A stretch of 64,000 bases of DNA, from positions 1-64,000 of the forward strand of contig NZ_FNBP01000010.1 of assembly GCF_900102535.1 (NCBI RefSeq), in the 5' to 3' direction. Made by a program: the position numbers and the translations under genes. Positions within the stretch are counted from its first letter, which is position 1. Each line of letters starts with the position of its first letter. The notes beneath the pieces were generated by a model. That model did no database searches, was not told the DNA's origin, and saw only the letters and a list, made by a program, of their open reading frames with translations. This document shows, in pieces, positions 8,736 through 17,194 of the stretch. The DNA is from Sulfitobacter delicatus (GTDB taxonomy: Bacteria > Pseudomonadota > Alphaproteobacteria > Rhodobacterales > Rhodobacteraceae).

Positions 8736-9569
8736 TCAGCCCGCATAGAGCGCGTCGGCGTGGAAGGCGACGTGGTCTTCCATGAAGCTCGCGACGAAGA
8801 AGTAGCTGTGGTCATAGCCCGGCTGCATGCGGAAAGTGCCTTGCTGTCGTTTGGCGGCCATCGCCTCGGCCAGCGCTTCGGGTTGCAGCAGGTCGAGGAA
8901 CTGGTCGCTGCTGCCTTGGTCGATCAGGATCGGGCCGTCGAAGCCCTTTTCACGCATCAGCAGGGTGCTGTCGTGCTTGGCCCATGTGGCCTCATCCGTG
9001 CCGAGATAGGCGCTGAGCTGCTTCTTGCCCCAGTCGCTCGACGTCGGATGGGTGATTGGCGCAAAGGCCGAAACCGAGAGGAAGCGCCCGGGCAGGTTCA
9101 TCGCCAGCGTCAGCGCGCCGTGGCCGCCCATGGAGTGGCCAGTGATGCCTTGGCGCTCCATGTCGAGGGCGAAGTTTTCGCCCAGCAAGGCGGGCAGTTC
9201 CTCGGCCAGATAGTCCCACATCTGATAGTGTTTGGCCCAAGGGTCTTGGGTCGCGTTGACGTAGAAACCCGCGCCCTTGCCGAGATCATAGGCCTCATCA
9301 TCCGCCACATCCTCGCCGCGCGGCGAGGTATCAGGAAACACCAGTGCGATGCCATGCTCGGCGGCCCAAAGCTGCGCGCCTGCTTTGGTCATGGCGTTCT
9401 CATGGGTGCAGGTCAGGCCCGAAAGATACCACAGCACCGGCACCGGGCCGTCTTGGGCCTCGGCGGGCAGGAACAGGCCGAATGTCATCTCGCAATTGCA
9501 GGCGTCTGAGCCGTGGGAGTAGACCCCTTGCGTGCCACCGAAACAGGCGTTTTCCGAGATCGTTTTCAT
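8736..9569 (-). CDS. fghA: S-formylglutathione hydrolase
   Basis: This cytosolic esterase hydrolyses S-formylglutathione to formate and glutathione, the second step of glutathione-dependent formaldehyde detoxification. The 277-residue protein has the alpha/beta hydrolase triad: S146 in GHSMGG, D223 in SSDQF and H254 in GYDHSY; SGLTCTHEN near residues 50-58 is the family's conserved oxyanion region. The start has a good ribosome site (AAAGGA). The partner formaldehyde dehydrogenase gene is not next to it here; instead yaiI follows and an AEC transporter precedes it on the same strand. Confidence 0.96.
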   Translation of the reverse strand: MKTISENACFGGTQGVYSHGSDACNCEMTFGLFLPAEAQDGPVPVLWYLSGLTCTHENAMTKAGAQLWAAEHGIALVFPDTSPRGEDVADDEAYDLGKGAGFYVNATQDPWAKHYQMWDYLAEELPALLGENFALDMERQGITGHSMGGHGALTLAMNLPGRFLSVSAFAPITHPTSSDWGKKQLSAYLGTDEATWAKHDSTLLMREKGFDGPILIDQGSSDQFLDLLQPEALAEAMAAKRQQGTFRMQPGYDHSYFFVASFMEDHVAFHADALYAG

Positions 9570-9597
9570 GGCGGCGTTCCTTTCGAATTTGAGTGTG

Positions 9598-10527
9598 TCA
9601 CAGAGCCGAGACCCAGCCTACGACAAGGCTGACTGTTACGATACTGGCCGCAGTTGAAACAAGAATGGCGGCGGAAACGCGCTGTGGCGCGACGCTGTAG
9701 TGTTGGGCGAGCATATAAACGTTTCCCGCGACCGGCAGAGCGGCGGCGGCGATGATGACCCCGGCTTTGTAAGGGTCGACGCCAAAGAGAAACAGCGCGG
9801 CAAAAGCTACAAACAACGGATGCAGCACCAGCTTACAGAAGGTAAGCCAACCCGCAATTTCGATCCTTTCGGCAGATTTTAACGCGAGGGACGCGCCGAT
9901 GGCAAAGAGCGCGCCGGGGGTGGCGGCGCCGCCCAGTATGGCGAGAAATTCGTTTACCGGGACCGGGATCGGAATTTGCAGGCCGGACCATAGGAAGCCC
10001 AAAGTAATGGCAACGATCATCGGGTTTTTCAGCAGTCCCACTCCCACGATGCGCAGGGTCGAAAGCCGCAATTGCCCTTCGCGCGAGCCGGTGATGAGGA
10101 TCACAATGAGGCTGGAAAAGACAATCAGGTCGACCGCAAGGGCCATCAAGACCGGGCCAATCGCCTCTGGCCCCAGCAGCAGGGTCAGCATGGGCACGCC
10201 GAGGAAACCGGTGTTGCCGATCACCGCGCATTGCGCCTCGATCCCATTGGTCGCCACGTCCAAGCCGCGTAGGAAGCCTACGAGGCTCGCGATGGCATAG
10301 ACGAACGCCGTGCCCCAAAGGTAGGCGGCGACCAAACGTCCATCCCAGACCTCGGCCAGCGATAGATTGGCCGAAAAGCGGAACAGCATCGCCGATAGTG
10401 CGAAGTAGAAGACGAATTTCGTGAGATAGGCAGTCGCCTCAGCGCTGAAAAACCGTGTCCGCCCCGCCCAGTAGCCGAGGCCGATAAGCGCGAAGAACGG
10501 CAGAGTTTTCAGGAAGATCGCGAGCAT
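9598..10527 (-). CDS. AEC family transporter (auxin efflux carrier-like permease)
   Basis: The 309-residue protein has about ten hydrophobic helices in two halves, as in the bacterial AEC/MdcF permeases and the bile acid-arsenite transporter fold. Family signs are LIGLGYWAGR in the first helix, VIGNTGFLGVPM near residue 100 and the helix pair near the C-terminus with AAALPVAGNVYMLA. Substrates of characterised relatives are malonate or malate; none can be assigned here. I start at the ATG of MLAIFLKTLP, since twelve extra codons upstream are polar and not conserved. It lies between mbfA and fghA, all on the minus strand with gaps under 50 bases. Confidence 0.86.
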   Translation of the reverse strand: MLAIFLKTLPFFALIGLGYWAGRTRFFSAEATAYLTKFVFYFALSAMLFRFSANLSLAEVWDGRLVAAYLWGTAFVYAIASLVGFLRGLDVATNGIEAQCAVIGNTGFLGVPMLTLLLGPEAIGPVLMALAVDLIVFSSLIVILITGSREGQLRLSTLRIVGVGLLKNPMIVAITLGFLWSGLQIPIPVPVNEFLAILGGAATPGALFAIGASLALKSAERIEIAGWLTFCKLVLHPLFVAFAALFLFGVDPYKAGVIIAAAALPVAGNVYMLAQHYSVAPQRVSAAILVSTAASIVTVSLVVGWVSAL

Positions 10528-10576
10528 GCGCCAAGCATTAGCCAGCCCGTCCCCGGGGTGCAATGGCTGGTATGTC

Positions 10577-11551
10577 TTACCCCGAGCCGATCAGCACCCC
10601 TGCCGCGAATACCAACGCGCCGCCCAGCACCACCTGAAAGGCCGCACGGAAGAAGGGGGTTTCCATGAACTTGTTTTGAATCCAAGCGATGGCCCAAAGC
10701 TCAACAAAGACCACGATGATCGCCACCACGGTCGCCGTCCAGAAATCGGTGATGAGATAGGGCAGCGCATGGCCCAGCCCGCCGACGGTGGTCATAACGC
10801 CCGAGGCCACGCCGCGTTTGATCGGAGAGCCACGGCCCGACAACTCGCCGTCATCCGAGGCCGCTTCGGTAAAGCCCATCGAGATGCCCGCCCCGACGCT
10901 GGCGGCGAGGCCCACCAAAAACGTGGTCCACGTGTCATGGGTGGCGAAGGCTGTGGCAAAGATTGGCGCGAGGGTGGACACGGAACCGTCCATCAGTCCC
11001 GCCAATCCCGGTTGCACCCATGTCAGCAGGAACTGCCGATGCGCGCGGCTGTCTTCGTCGCTGCGGTTGTCTTCGCTTAGATGCTGGGCGGAGAGGTCAT
11101 GGGCGCTGTCTTGGTGGCCGGCCTCAGCAGCGGCCAGATCGCCCAACAACTGCCGGGTCGCCGCGTCAGTGGTGCGTGCGGCGGCGGTGCGATAGAAGTT
11201 TTCGGCTTCCTGTTCCATCGCGGCGGCTTCTTCGCGGATGCGCTCCAGCGACAGGTTTTTGACCAACCAGACCGGACGGCGTGCGTAGTAGCCTGAAACA
11301 TGCTCGCGCCGGATCAGAGGAATGACCTCACCAAAACGGTCACGGTGCAGGGCGATCAGCAGGCGGCGGTGCTCGTCTTCCTCGGCCGCCATCCCGTCAA
11401 AGACGGCGGCGCTGTCGGGGTAATCAGCACGAAGGCGCTCAGCATAGTCGCGGTAAATCTGCGCGTCGTCTTCTTCGGAAGAGATGGCAAGCGCCAGCAC
11501 TTCTTGTTCGCTAAGATCCTTGAAACGTTTGCGGTTAAACGAAAAACCCAT
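10577..11551 (-). CDS. mbfA: Membrane-bound ferritin-VIT1 fusion, iron exporter MbfA
   Basis: The 324-residue protein joins a rubrerythrin/ferritin-like diiron domain (about residues 10-160) to a VIT1/CCC1-type membrane domain (about 180-324). The ferritin part shows the glutamate ligands in SSEEDDAQIY, AAEEDEHRRL, MEQEAENFYR and AAAEAGHQ. The membrane part shows the VIT1 opening LAGLMDGSVSTLAPIF and several hydrophobic helices. In Agrobacterium and Bradyrhizobium this architecture exports iron and protects against iron and peroxide stress, under Irr control. I see no Irr (ICE) box in the 170-base gap to the divergent lipoprotein gene. The AEC transporter follows 49 bases downstream. Confidence 0.92.
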   Translation of the reverse strand: MGFSFNRKRFKDLSEQEVLALAISSEEDDAQIYRDYAERLRADYPDSAAVFDGMAAEEDEHRRLLIALHRDRFGEVIPLIRREHVSGYYARRPVWLVKNLSLERIREEAAAMEQEAENFYRTAAARTTDAATRQLLGDLAAAEAGHQDSAHDLSAQHLSEDNRSDEDSRAHRQFLLTWVQPGLAGLMDGSVSTLAPIFATAFATHDTWTTFLVGLAASVGAGISMGFTEAASDDGELSGRGSPIKRGVASGVMTTVGGLGHALPYLITDFWTATVVAIIVVFVELWAIAWIQNKFMETPFFRAAFQVVLGGALVFAAGVLIGSG

Positions 11552-11722
11552 GGCTTGGCCCCTTTGTCTGTGACGAACTTAGGCGGCGGTGCCGGCGGGG
11601 GCAAATTAAAAGCCGAATACGGCGCGTGGCGAGGGGACTTGGCAGCGGCCATAGGGGCTCTACCTCTTGGGCCTCAAATGTCGGCTTGTCCCGGCGTCAT
11701 GCGAAAAGACGAGGTTTGGAAC

Positions 11723-12217
11723 ATGAGAGTAGTTTTTCTGGCACCCCTGATTTTGGCAGGCTGCGTCGAACCGCCAGCCACGGCCGTGCAGAACCCGATT
11801 CCGGCCCCCGCCGTGGCGCGTCCGGCCCCGGTCGAGCCGGTTCGCAGCCAAACGCCCCCGAAACCGGCAGAGACCACACCCGCAAGATCGGAAACCTCTT
11901 CGAGTTCGCCTAAGCCCAAACCGCTGCCGCGTTCCGTGACGGAGGCGGTCAACAACCCATCCAGTGACAGCACAACCTCCGACAGCGACAGTAGCAGTGA
12001 GGCCGAAACTCAGGTCGCGACGGGCGAAAAGGTCGAAGGCTGCAACGAAGGCAGCTGGTGGGGTCTGGTCGGTCGCCCGCGTTCGGCGGCCAGCATCGTG
12101 TCTGAGCCGAAGCGGGTCTATACCGAGGGCGACTCTGTCACCATGGACAACAACCCGGATCGGACCAACATCGTGCTCGATGCCGAAGGCAAGATCGCCA
12201 AGGTCACCTGCGGCTAG
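11723..12217 (+). CDS. Lipoprotein with peptidase inhibitor I78 domain
   Basis: The 164-residue protein starts with a lipoprotein signal peptide ending in LILAGC, with lipidation expected at C14. Residues ~18-100 are a Pro/Ser/Thr-rich linker of low complexity. The last ~60 residues match the I78 family: a first Cys in VEGCNEG, LVGRP, the strand with RVYTEGDSVTMD, then NIVLD and the terminal KVTCG whose Cys likely pairs with the first. I78 proteins include serine protease inhibitors, so a periplasmic anti-protease role is likely but unproved. It is divergent from mbfA and overlaps the convergent paaK stop codon by four bases. Confidence 0.82.
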   Translation: MRVVFLAPLILAGCVEPPATAVQNPIPAPAVARPAPVEPVRSQTPPKPAETTPARSETSSSSPKPKPLPRSVTEAVNNPSSDSTTSDSDSSSEAETQVATGEKVEGCNEGSWWGLVGRPRSAASIVSEPKRVYTEGDSVTMDNNPDRTNIVLDAEGKIAKVTCG

Positions 12218-13524
12218 TCTTTTGGACGTTTGTCGAGAATGCGCACGGCTTTGCCCTCAGAGCGGGCAACGCCGCCCACATCCATGACCTCGACCTTGAC
12301 CGATATGCCCACCGTCTGCTTGATCTGCGCGGACAGCGCCTTGACCGCTGCCGCGCGCGCCTCGGCGGGGAGACTGGCATCCGCACATTCGCAAAGCACG
12401 CGCATCTGATCCATCCGGTCAGGGCGCGATAGCTCAATCTGGAAATGTGGCGCGAGGCCGGGGGTGGCCATCAGCGCCTCTTCGATCTGTGTGGGGAAGA
12501 CATTCACCCCACGCAGGATGATCATGTCGTCGCTGCGGCCCGTCACTTTCTCCATCCGCCGCATGGAGCGTGCGGTGCCTGCGAGCAGTCGGGTCAGATC
12601 GCGGGTGCGGTAGCGGATGATCGGGAAGGCTTGTTTGGTGAGCGAGGTAAAGACCAGCTCGCCCCTTTCGCCATCCTCCACAGGCGCGCCGGTTTCGGGG
12701 TTGATGACTTCGGGATAGAAGTGATCCTCCCAAATGTGCAGCCCGTCCTTGCTTTCCACACATTCCATCGAGACACCCGGCCCCATGACTTCGCTCAGCC
12801 CATAGATATCGACCGCATGCATGTCGAAGGCTTGCTCAATCTCCAGCCGCATTGCGTTGGTCCAAGGCTCTGCGCCAAAGATGCCGACTTCGAGCGAAGA
12901 CTGGCGTGGGTCGATGCCTTGCGCCGCGAATTCATCAAGGATCGACAGCGCGTAGGAGGGGGTCACCGTGATGCCCTTGGGTTGAAAATCTTCGATCAGC
13001 CGCACTTGGCGTGGGGTCATGCCACCCGAGATCGGTGTCGTCGTAAGGCCGAGCGCATCAGCGCCAAGGTGGATGCCCAAACCGCCCGTAAACAGCCCGT
13101 AGCCATAGGCGTTGTGCAGCATGTCGCCGGGGCGCATCCCGGCAGCGCGCAGAGAGCGGGCAACGACTTGGCCCCAGTTGGCGAGATCTTCCTTGGTGTA
13201 GCCCACGACCGTCGGCTGTCCGGTGGTGCCCGAGGACGCATGAATGCGCGCCACCTGCTCGCGAGGGACGGCGAACATGCCAAACGGGTAATTGTCGCGC
13301 AGGTCGGTTTTCACCGTGAAGGGAAAACGCGACAGGTCAGAAAGGTCTGTCAGGTCGTCCGGATGCACCCCCGCATTGTCAAAGCTCTTCTTGTAGAAGG
13401 GCACATTGTCATAGGCATGGCCTAGGGACCATTTAAGCCGCTCCAATTGCAGGGCGCTGATCTCGTCCCGGCTGGCGGTCTCAATCGGGTCGAGCGTGTC
13501 CTTCGCGGGGGTTAGGTCTTTCAT
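12214..13524 (-). CDS. paaK: Phenylacetate-CoA ligase
   Basis: The enzyme activates phenylacetate with ATP and CoA to phenylacetyl-CoA, the entry step of the aerobic hybrid pathway. The 436-residue protein has the adenylate-forming signature HASSGTTGQPT near residue 92 and the conserved YGLSEVMGPG and YRTRDLT blocks. The C-terminal lid carries GRSDDMIILRGVNVFP, and the family ending VEVMDVGGVARSEGKAVR is complete. The start ATG overlaps the paaI stop by one base, so the two are coupled. The multicomponent epoxidase genes paaABCDE are not in the window, so this pair either belongs to a dispersed pathway or acts on another aryl acid. Confidence 0.95.
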   Translation of the reverse strand: MKDLTPAKDTLDPIETASRDEISALQLERLKWSLGHAYDNVPFYKKSFDNAGVHPDDLTDLSDLSRFPFTVKTDLRDNYPFGMFAVPREQVARIHASSGTTGQPTVVGYTKEDLANWGQVVARSLRAAGMRPGDMLHNAYGYGLFTGGLGIHLGADALGLTTTPISGGMTPRQVRLIEDFQPKGITVTPSYALSILDEFAAQGIDPRQSSLEVGIFGAEPWTNAMRLEIEQAFDMHAVDIYGLSEVMGPGVSMECVESKDGLHIWEDHFYPEVINPETGAPVEDGERGELVFTSLTKQAFPIIRYRTRDLTRLLAGTARSMRRMEKVTGRSDDMIILRGVNVFPTQIEEALMATPGLAPHFQIELSRPDRMDQMRVLCECADASLPAEARAAAVKALSAQIKQTVGISVKVEVMDVGGVARSEGKAVRILDKRPKD

Positions 13525-13961
13525 CAGGTCGGCTCCTCCTCAGAAAATAGCTGGCCCTTGATGGTGCGGGAAAGCCCGCGAAACAGGGCCAGCGTGCGGC
13601 CATCCTCGCCCGTGACCGTCACATCATAAATGCCCGAGCGCCCGCTGCGCGATACTTCGCGGGCGGTGGCGGTCAGCCGTTCCTCCGGCTGGCCGGGGCT
13701 GAGATAGGTGATCTGGTTTTGCTGTGCGACGGTGGTTTGATTGTAGCTGTTACAGGCAAAGGCAAAGGCGCTGTCGGCAAGGCTGAAGATAAAACCGCCG
13801 TGACAAATGCCGTGGCCGTTGAGCATATCCGCACGCACCGACATCGACAGGACCGCGCCGCCGGGGGTGACCTCATCAATCCGCATGCCCAGCCCGGCAG
13901 AGGCCGCGTCCTGGGCGAACATCACGTCGGCGCATTTGCGGGCGCGGGCTTCTGGGGTCAT
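13524..13961 (-). CDS. paaI: PaaI-type hydroxyphenylacetyl-CoA thioesterase
   Basis: The 145-residue hotdog-fold thioesterase probably rescues CoA from stalled aryl-CoA intermediates. The core motif NGHGICHGGFIFSLADSAF (about residues 48-66) has the conserved G-H-G and the catalytic Asp of PaaI enzymes. The gene precedes paaK on the minus strand with a one-base overlap, which supports the specific assignment over a generic thioesterase. The 129-base gap upstream separates it from the divergent DUF2794 gene and must hold its promoter; I see no convincing regulator site there. Confidence 0.93.
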   Translation of the reverse strand: MTPEARARKCADVMFAQDAASAGLGMRIDEVTPGGAVLSMSVRADMLNGHGICHGGFIFSLADSAFAFACNSYNQTTVAQQNQITYLSPGQPEERLTATAREVSRSGRSGIYDVTVTGEDGRTLALFRGLSRTIKGQLFSEEEPT

Positions 13962-14090
13962 GCCAATTTGCCTTTGTGTTTCATTTTTCAGTCAACTTGC
14001 ACATTCTTGTAACGCTACTCAAGCGGTTTGAAACCGGGCCTCGTTCACGTCAGGGCTTGATTTGGCCCCCCGCAGGGTCAACTGTCAATT

Positions 14091-14438
14091 ATGAGCATTG
14101 AGCCCCCATCGTCCGTCTCGGCCTTTGAACGCCAACCCGAGCAGGTCGCCTTTCACCGCACGGAACTGTCACTAATTCTGTCGCTCTATGGCCGTATGGT
14201 CGCCGCAGGCGAATGGCGCGACTACGGGATCTCGCACCTGCGCGATGTGGCTGTCTTTTCGGTCTTTCGCCGCACGGCGGAGATACCCCTCTACCGGATC
14301 GAAAAGCGGCCCAAACTGCGCAATCGGCAGGGGATGTATGCGGTGGTCGGCACCGGCGGGCAGATATTGCGGCGCGGCCATGATCTGAAGGCCGTGCTGC
14401 GGGTGCTGGAGCGCAAGCTGATCCGGTCGGTGGACTAG
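14091..14438 (+). CDS. DUF2794 domain-containing protein
   Basis: The 115-residue protein is a conserved alphaproteobacterial family of unknown function. The domain covers nearly the whole protein: FHRTELSLILSLYGRMVAAGEWRDYG near the start of the conserved block is its most recognisable part (residues 24-49), followed by VFRRTAEIPLYRIEK and a C-terminal LRVLERKL helix. There is no signal peptide or membrane segment, so it is cytosolic. Many basic residues could bind nucleic acid, but that is a guess. It stands alone, divergent from paaI, and its stop overlaps the convergent NlpC/P60 gene by four bases. Confidence 0.9.
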   Translation: MSIEPPSSVSAFERQPEQVAFHRTELSLILSLYGRMVAAGEWRDYGISHLRDVAVFSVFRRTAEIPLYRIEKRPKLRNRQGMYAVVGTGGQILRRGHDLKAVLRVLERKLIRSVD

Positions 14439-15220
14439 GGAAGCTCGGGCCGCCGATGCGCGGTCACCTGCCCGTCGCCGCCTGCTTCGATCCGTTTGAT
14501 GGCATCCTTGATCGGCTCATAGGACACGGCCATCTTATGCGCGCTGGCGTGGATCATCGTTTCGGCATCCACGACCAGCGCCACATGGCCCTTCCAAAAC
14601 AATAAGTCGTTTCGCTGGTAGTCACCGCTCACGGGTTTCCCGACCGTGGCTTCTTGCTGGTCACTGTCACCGGGGCAGGGGATGCCACAGGACAGCATCG
14701 CGGCCTGCACAAGACCGGAGCAATCGATTCCCCAACGGCTGTTGCCGCCCCAGAGATAGGGTGTGCCGAGAAACAGGTCGGCGATCTTTGCCGGGTCGTC
14801 CTCAATCTGGTCAATTGGCGCGAGGTGAACCCGTGGGATATGGCCTTGAGCCGTCTCGGCGAAATCCTTGGTCTGGGTGGTGACCGTGACGGGCGCGCCG
14901 TAGCTTAGGCTCAGCAGGTCAGGCGTTTTGAGGTCTGCATTCGCATAGACGTGCGTGGCCGGGACGCTGACCCGGTGGGTTGCCACGCGCGGCACGGTAA
15001 GACTGCTTTGCGAAACATGCCCGCAGTAGCCGTCCTTTTCGGCCTGCACATAGGCCCAGCCTGACGCCTCATTCAACACGGTCACGGTCTCGCCAAACAG
15101 CACTTGCCGATCACGCGGGCCATGGGGCCTGCGGCAGAGGTCAGCCACCGGCACGCCGATCTGCGCGGCGCGGCGGGTTGTCACCAGTGCCGGGTCGGGC
15201 GTAAGGCGCGGATCGCTCAT
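14435..15220 (-). CDS. NlpC/P60 family (C40) peptidase with SH3-like domains
   Basis: The 261-residue protein resembles dipeptidyl-peptidase VI type murein peptide hydrolases. Residues ~30-130 form two bacterial SH3-like regions (ETVTVLNEASGWAYVQ is typical of the first). Residues ~145-235 form the C40 catalytic domain with the triad C167 in GIDCSGLVQ, H212 in WKGHVALV and H224 in MIHASA. No signal peptide is visible, which suggests it trims recovered cell-wall peptides in the cytosol; this fits its overlap (ATGA) with the leucyl aminopeptidase gene just upstream. Together they could recycle muropeptides. Confidence 0.9.
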   Translation of the reverse strand: MSDPRLTPDPALVTTRRAAQIGVPVADLCRRPHGPRDRQVLFGETVTVLNEASGWAYVQAEKDGYCGHVSQSSLTVPRVATHRVSVPATHVYANADLKTPDLLSLSYGAPVTVTTQTKDFAETAQGHIPRVHLAPIDQIEDDPAKIADLFLGTPYLWGGNSRWGIDCSGLVQAAMLSCGIPCPGDSDQQEATVGKPVSGDYQRNDLLFWKGHVALVVDAETMIHASAHKMAVSYEPIKDAIKRIEAGGDGQVTAHRRPELP

Positions 15221-16599
15221 AGGTCCAGCAGCTTGGGCAAAGCGGCAAGCAGCGCACGCGTACCTTGGCCCGCGCCGCCTTTGGGCCGGGCCGGGGCGTC
15301 CGACGGCTGCCAGCCGTAGATATCGAAATGTGCATATTTGCTCTCGGTCACAAAGCGGCGCAGGAAGAGGGCGGCGGTGATTGATCCGGCAAAGCCGCCC
15401 TTGGGCGCGTTGTCGAGGTCTGCGATGCCGGGCTCGATCAGGGCTTCATAGGCGTCGTGGAACGGCATCCGCCAGACCGGATCGGCGGCGCTGTTGGCGG
15501 CGGTTTCGAGCGCGGAGACAAAGGCACTTTCGTCGCTGTAATAGGGCGCGAGGTCTGGCCCCACGGCCACCCGTGCGGCCCCGGTTAGTGTGGCCATTGA
15601 GATGATTTGATCCGGCGCGTCTTCATCCGCCAGCGCCAACGCGTCGGCCAACACCAAGCGGCCTTCGGCGTCGGTGTTGTTGATCTCAACCGTCAGCCCC
15701 TTGCGCGAGGTCAGGATGTCACCGGGGCGGAAGGCATTGCCGGAGACCGAGTTCTCCACCGCTGGGATCAGCACGCGCAGCTGTACGGCAAGGCCGGTGG
15801 CCATGATCATATGCGCCAGCCCCAAGACGGCGGCAGCCCCGCCCATGTCCTTTTTCATCAATCCCATTGAGGCACCGGGTTTGAGGTTCAGCCCGCCGGT
15901 ATCAAAGCAGACACCCTTTCCGACGAGTGTGAGCTTCGGCCCCGCATCGCCCCACCGCATGTCGATCAGGCGCGGTGCACGATCGGCTGCGCGGCCAACG
16001 GTGTGGATCATGGGCAGGTTGTTTTCCAGCAGGGCGTCGCCGGTGGTCACGTCGATCTTCGCCCCATGCTGCTCGGCCAATTTGCGCGCCGCAGCTTCCA
16101 AATCGGGTGGCCCCATGTCAGAAGCAGGGGTGTTGATCAGGTCGCGGGTCAGCATCTCGCCCTGTGCCACTGCGGCGATGTGGGCGGCATCGATCCCCTC
16201 GGGCGCGACAAGCTTTGCGGCCATTGGGATCTGATCGCGATAACGCTCGAAACGGTAGCCCGCCAGCAGCCAGCCGAGCGCTTCGGTCGCGGATTGATCT
16301 TCGGGCAAGCCGCTTTCGATTTTGTAGTCGCCTTTAGGCAAGCGCGCGGCGGCCCCGGCGAGGTGAAAGCGCCCACGACGGCGCGCCGCGTCATTTCCGT
16401 AGCCTGCCAGCGCCACCACCGGCTTGCCTTCCGCCCCCGGCACCACCAGCGCTTGCCCCAGACCGCCGGTGAACCCACTGGCCTCGACCCAGGCCTGCAC
16501 TGAGGCGTCCTGCTCTGCGCGCCATTTCTCTAAAGCGTCCTCGCTCAAGACATGCAGCGGCAGGGTAGTATCGGAGGCGGTGGCGAATTCGGCGGACAT
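15217..16599 (-). CDS. Leucyl aminopeptidase family protein (M17)
   Basis: The 460-residue cytosolic dizinc aminopeptidase has an intact catalytic site: K228, D233 (CFDTGG), K240, D251 (KKDMGG), and the signature NTDAEGRLVLADAL with D310, E312 and R314. The N-terminal ~150 residues are the variable macro-like domain that controls assembly. It is shorter than E. coli PepA and belongs to the PepB-like subgroup common in alphaproteobacteria. I place the start at MSAEFATA; an upstream ATG would add 20 codons reaching into the gap before the Hpt gene. It is coupled to the downstream NlpC/P60 peptidase by a four-base overlap. Confidence 0.93.
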   Translation of the reverse strand: MSAEFATASDTTLPLHVLSEDALEKWRAEQDASVQAWVEASGFTGGLGQALVVPGAEGKPVVALAGYGNDAARRRGRFHLAGAAARLPKGDYKIESGLPEDQSATEALGWLLAGYRFERYRDQIPMAAKLVAPEGIDAAHIAAVAQGEMLTRDLINTPASDMGPPDLEAAARKLAEQHGAKIDVTTGDALLENNLPMIHTVGRAADRAPRLIDMRWGDAGPKLTLVGKGVCFDTGGLNLKPGASMGLMKKDMGGAAAVLGLAHMIMATGLAVQLRVLIPAVENSVSGNAFRPGDILTSRKGLTVEINNTDAEGRLVLADALALADEDAPDQIISMATLTGAARVAVGPDLAPYYSDESAFVSALETAANSAADPVWRMPFHDAYEALIEPGIADLDNAPKGGFAGSITAALFLRRFVTESKYAHFDIYGWQPSDAPARPKGGAGQGTRALLAALPKLLDL

Positions 16600-16663
16600 G
16601 GCAAACCTTTGCAAATCTGGATTTGCCGCGCAGCCTAAACCTTCCACCGCCACCCGCAAGCGA

Positions 16664-17041
16664 TCAGATCGTGATGTCTTGCATGTCCCAGATTGCGGTC
16701 AGCGAGCGTTCGCCAATCCGCAACAGCCGCGAGAGCGTCGCCGCGACCGCGGTATCGTCAGACTGGTCAATCGAGAGGATCACATCCTCCGCCACCTGAG
16801 ATACCAGCGCCATGCCGATCTGATCAGCGATGGCAATCAGGGTATGCACGCTTTTGCGCAGACCTGCCTGATCCCGTGTGCGGTAAAGCCGGTCACAATG
16901 CGCCATGCGCAGCGCCAGTTCCTCCATCGCACGGCAGACGACATCCTCGGCCCCCACTTCGCCCAGCTGCGTGTAAAGCAGCCCAAGACGTTCTTGATCG
17001 ACAGAGACCTGCTCGGTCGGTCGTATTTGCACAAGTTGCAT
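16664..17041 (-). CDS. Small helical protein, possible Hpt-like phosphotransfer domain
   Basis: The 125-residue helical protein has no signal peptide or membrane segment. The segment KSVHTLIAIADQIGM near residues 63-77 resembles the Hpt signature H-x-L-K-G-x-x-x-x-(L/I)-G: the His, Leu and Gly positions fit, but the Lys after Leu is replaced by Ile. It could therefore be a degenerate phosphotransfer protein. I chose the ATG of MQLVQ because AAGGG sits at a good distance; an ATG five codons upstream is equally possible. It is the first gene before the aminopeptidase on the minus strand and has no histidine kinase or receiver beside it. Confidence 0.55.
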   Translation of the reverse strand: MQLVQIRPTEQVSVDQERLGLLYTQLGEVGAEDVVCRAMEELALRMAHCDRLYRTRDQAGLRKSVHTLIAIADQIGMALVSQVAEDVILSIDQSDDTAVAATLSRLLRIGERSLTAIWDMQDITI

Positions 17042-17147
17042 GTCGTCACCCTTCATTCAGCCCCCACGGCCTTGGTGCACCATGGGCTATGAAGATGTGC
17101 AAAGGGTTGCGATGGCTGTGTCTTTTCTCTCGAATTCGCCAGATATT

Positions 17148-17163
17148 TGCGCTATCTGCGCTA
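17148..17163. repeat. Short tandem direct repeat in the carbonic anhydrase leader
   Basis: TGCGCTA occurs twice with a two-base spacer, 32 bases upstream of the carbonic anhydrase start codon, overlapping an inverted repeat AGATA...TATCT. Repeated half-sites in a promoter can be a regulator site; no known consensus fits. Confidence 0.3.
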
Positions 17164-17194
17164 ATACCCTTACGGTCTCAAAGGATGTTTACAG

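Noticed and set aside
7542..9509. 655-codon open frame on the plus strand across HAD, yaiI and fghA
   Set aside because: Antisense to three clear minus-strand genes with catalytic motifs; no domain and typical shadow composition.
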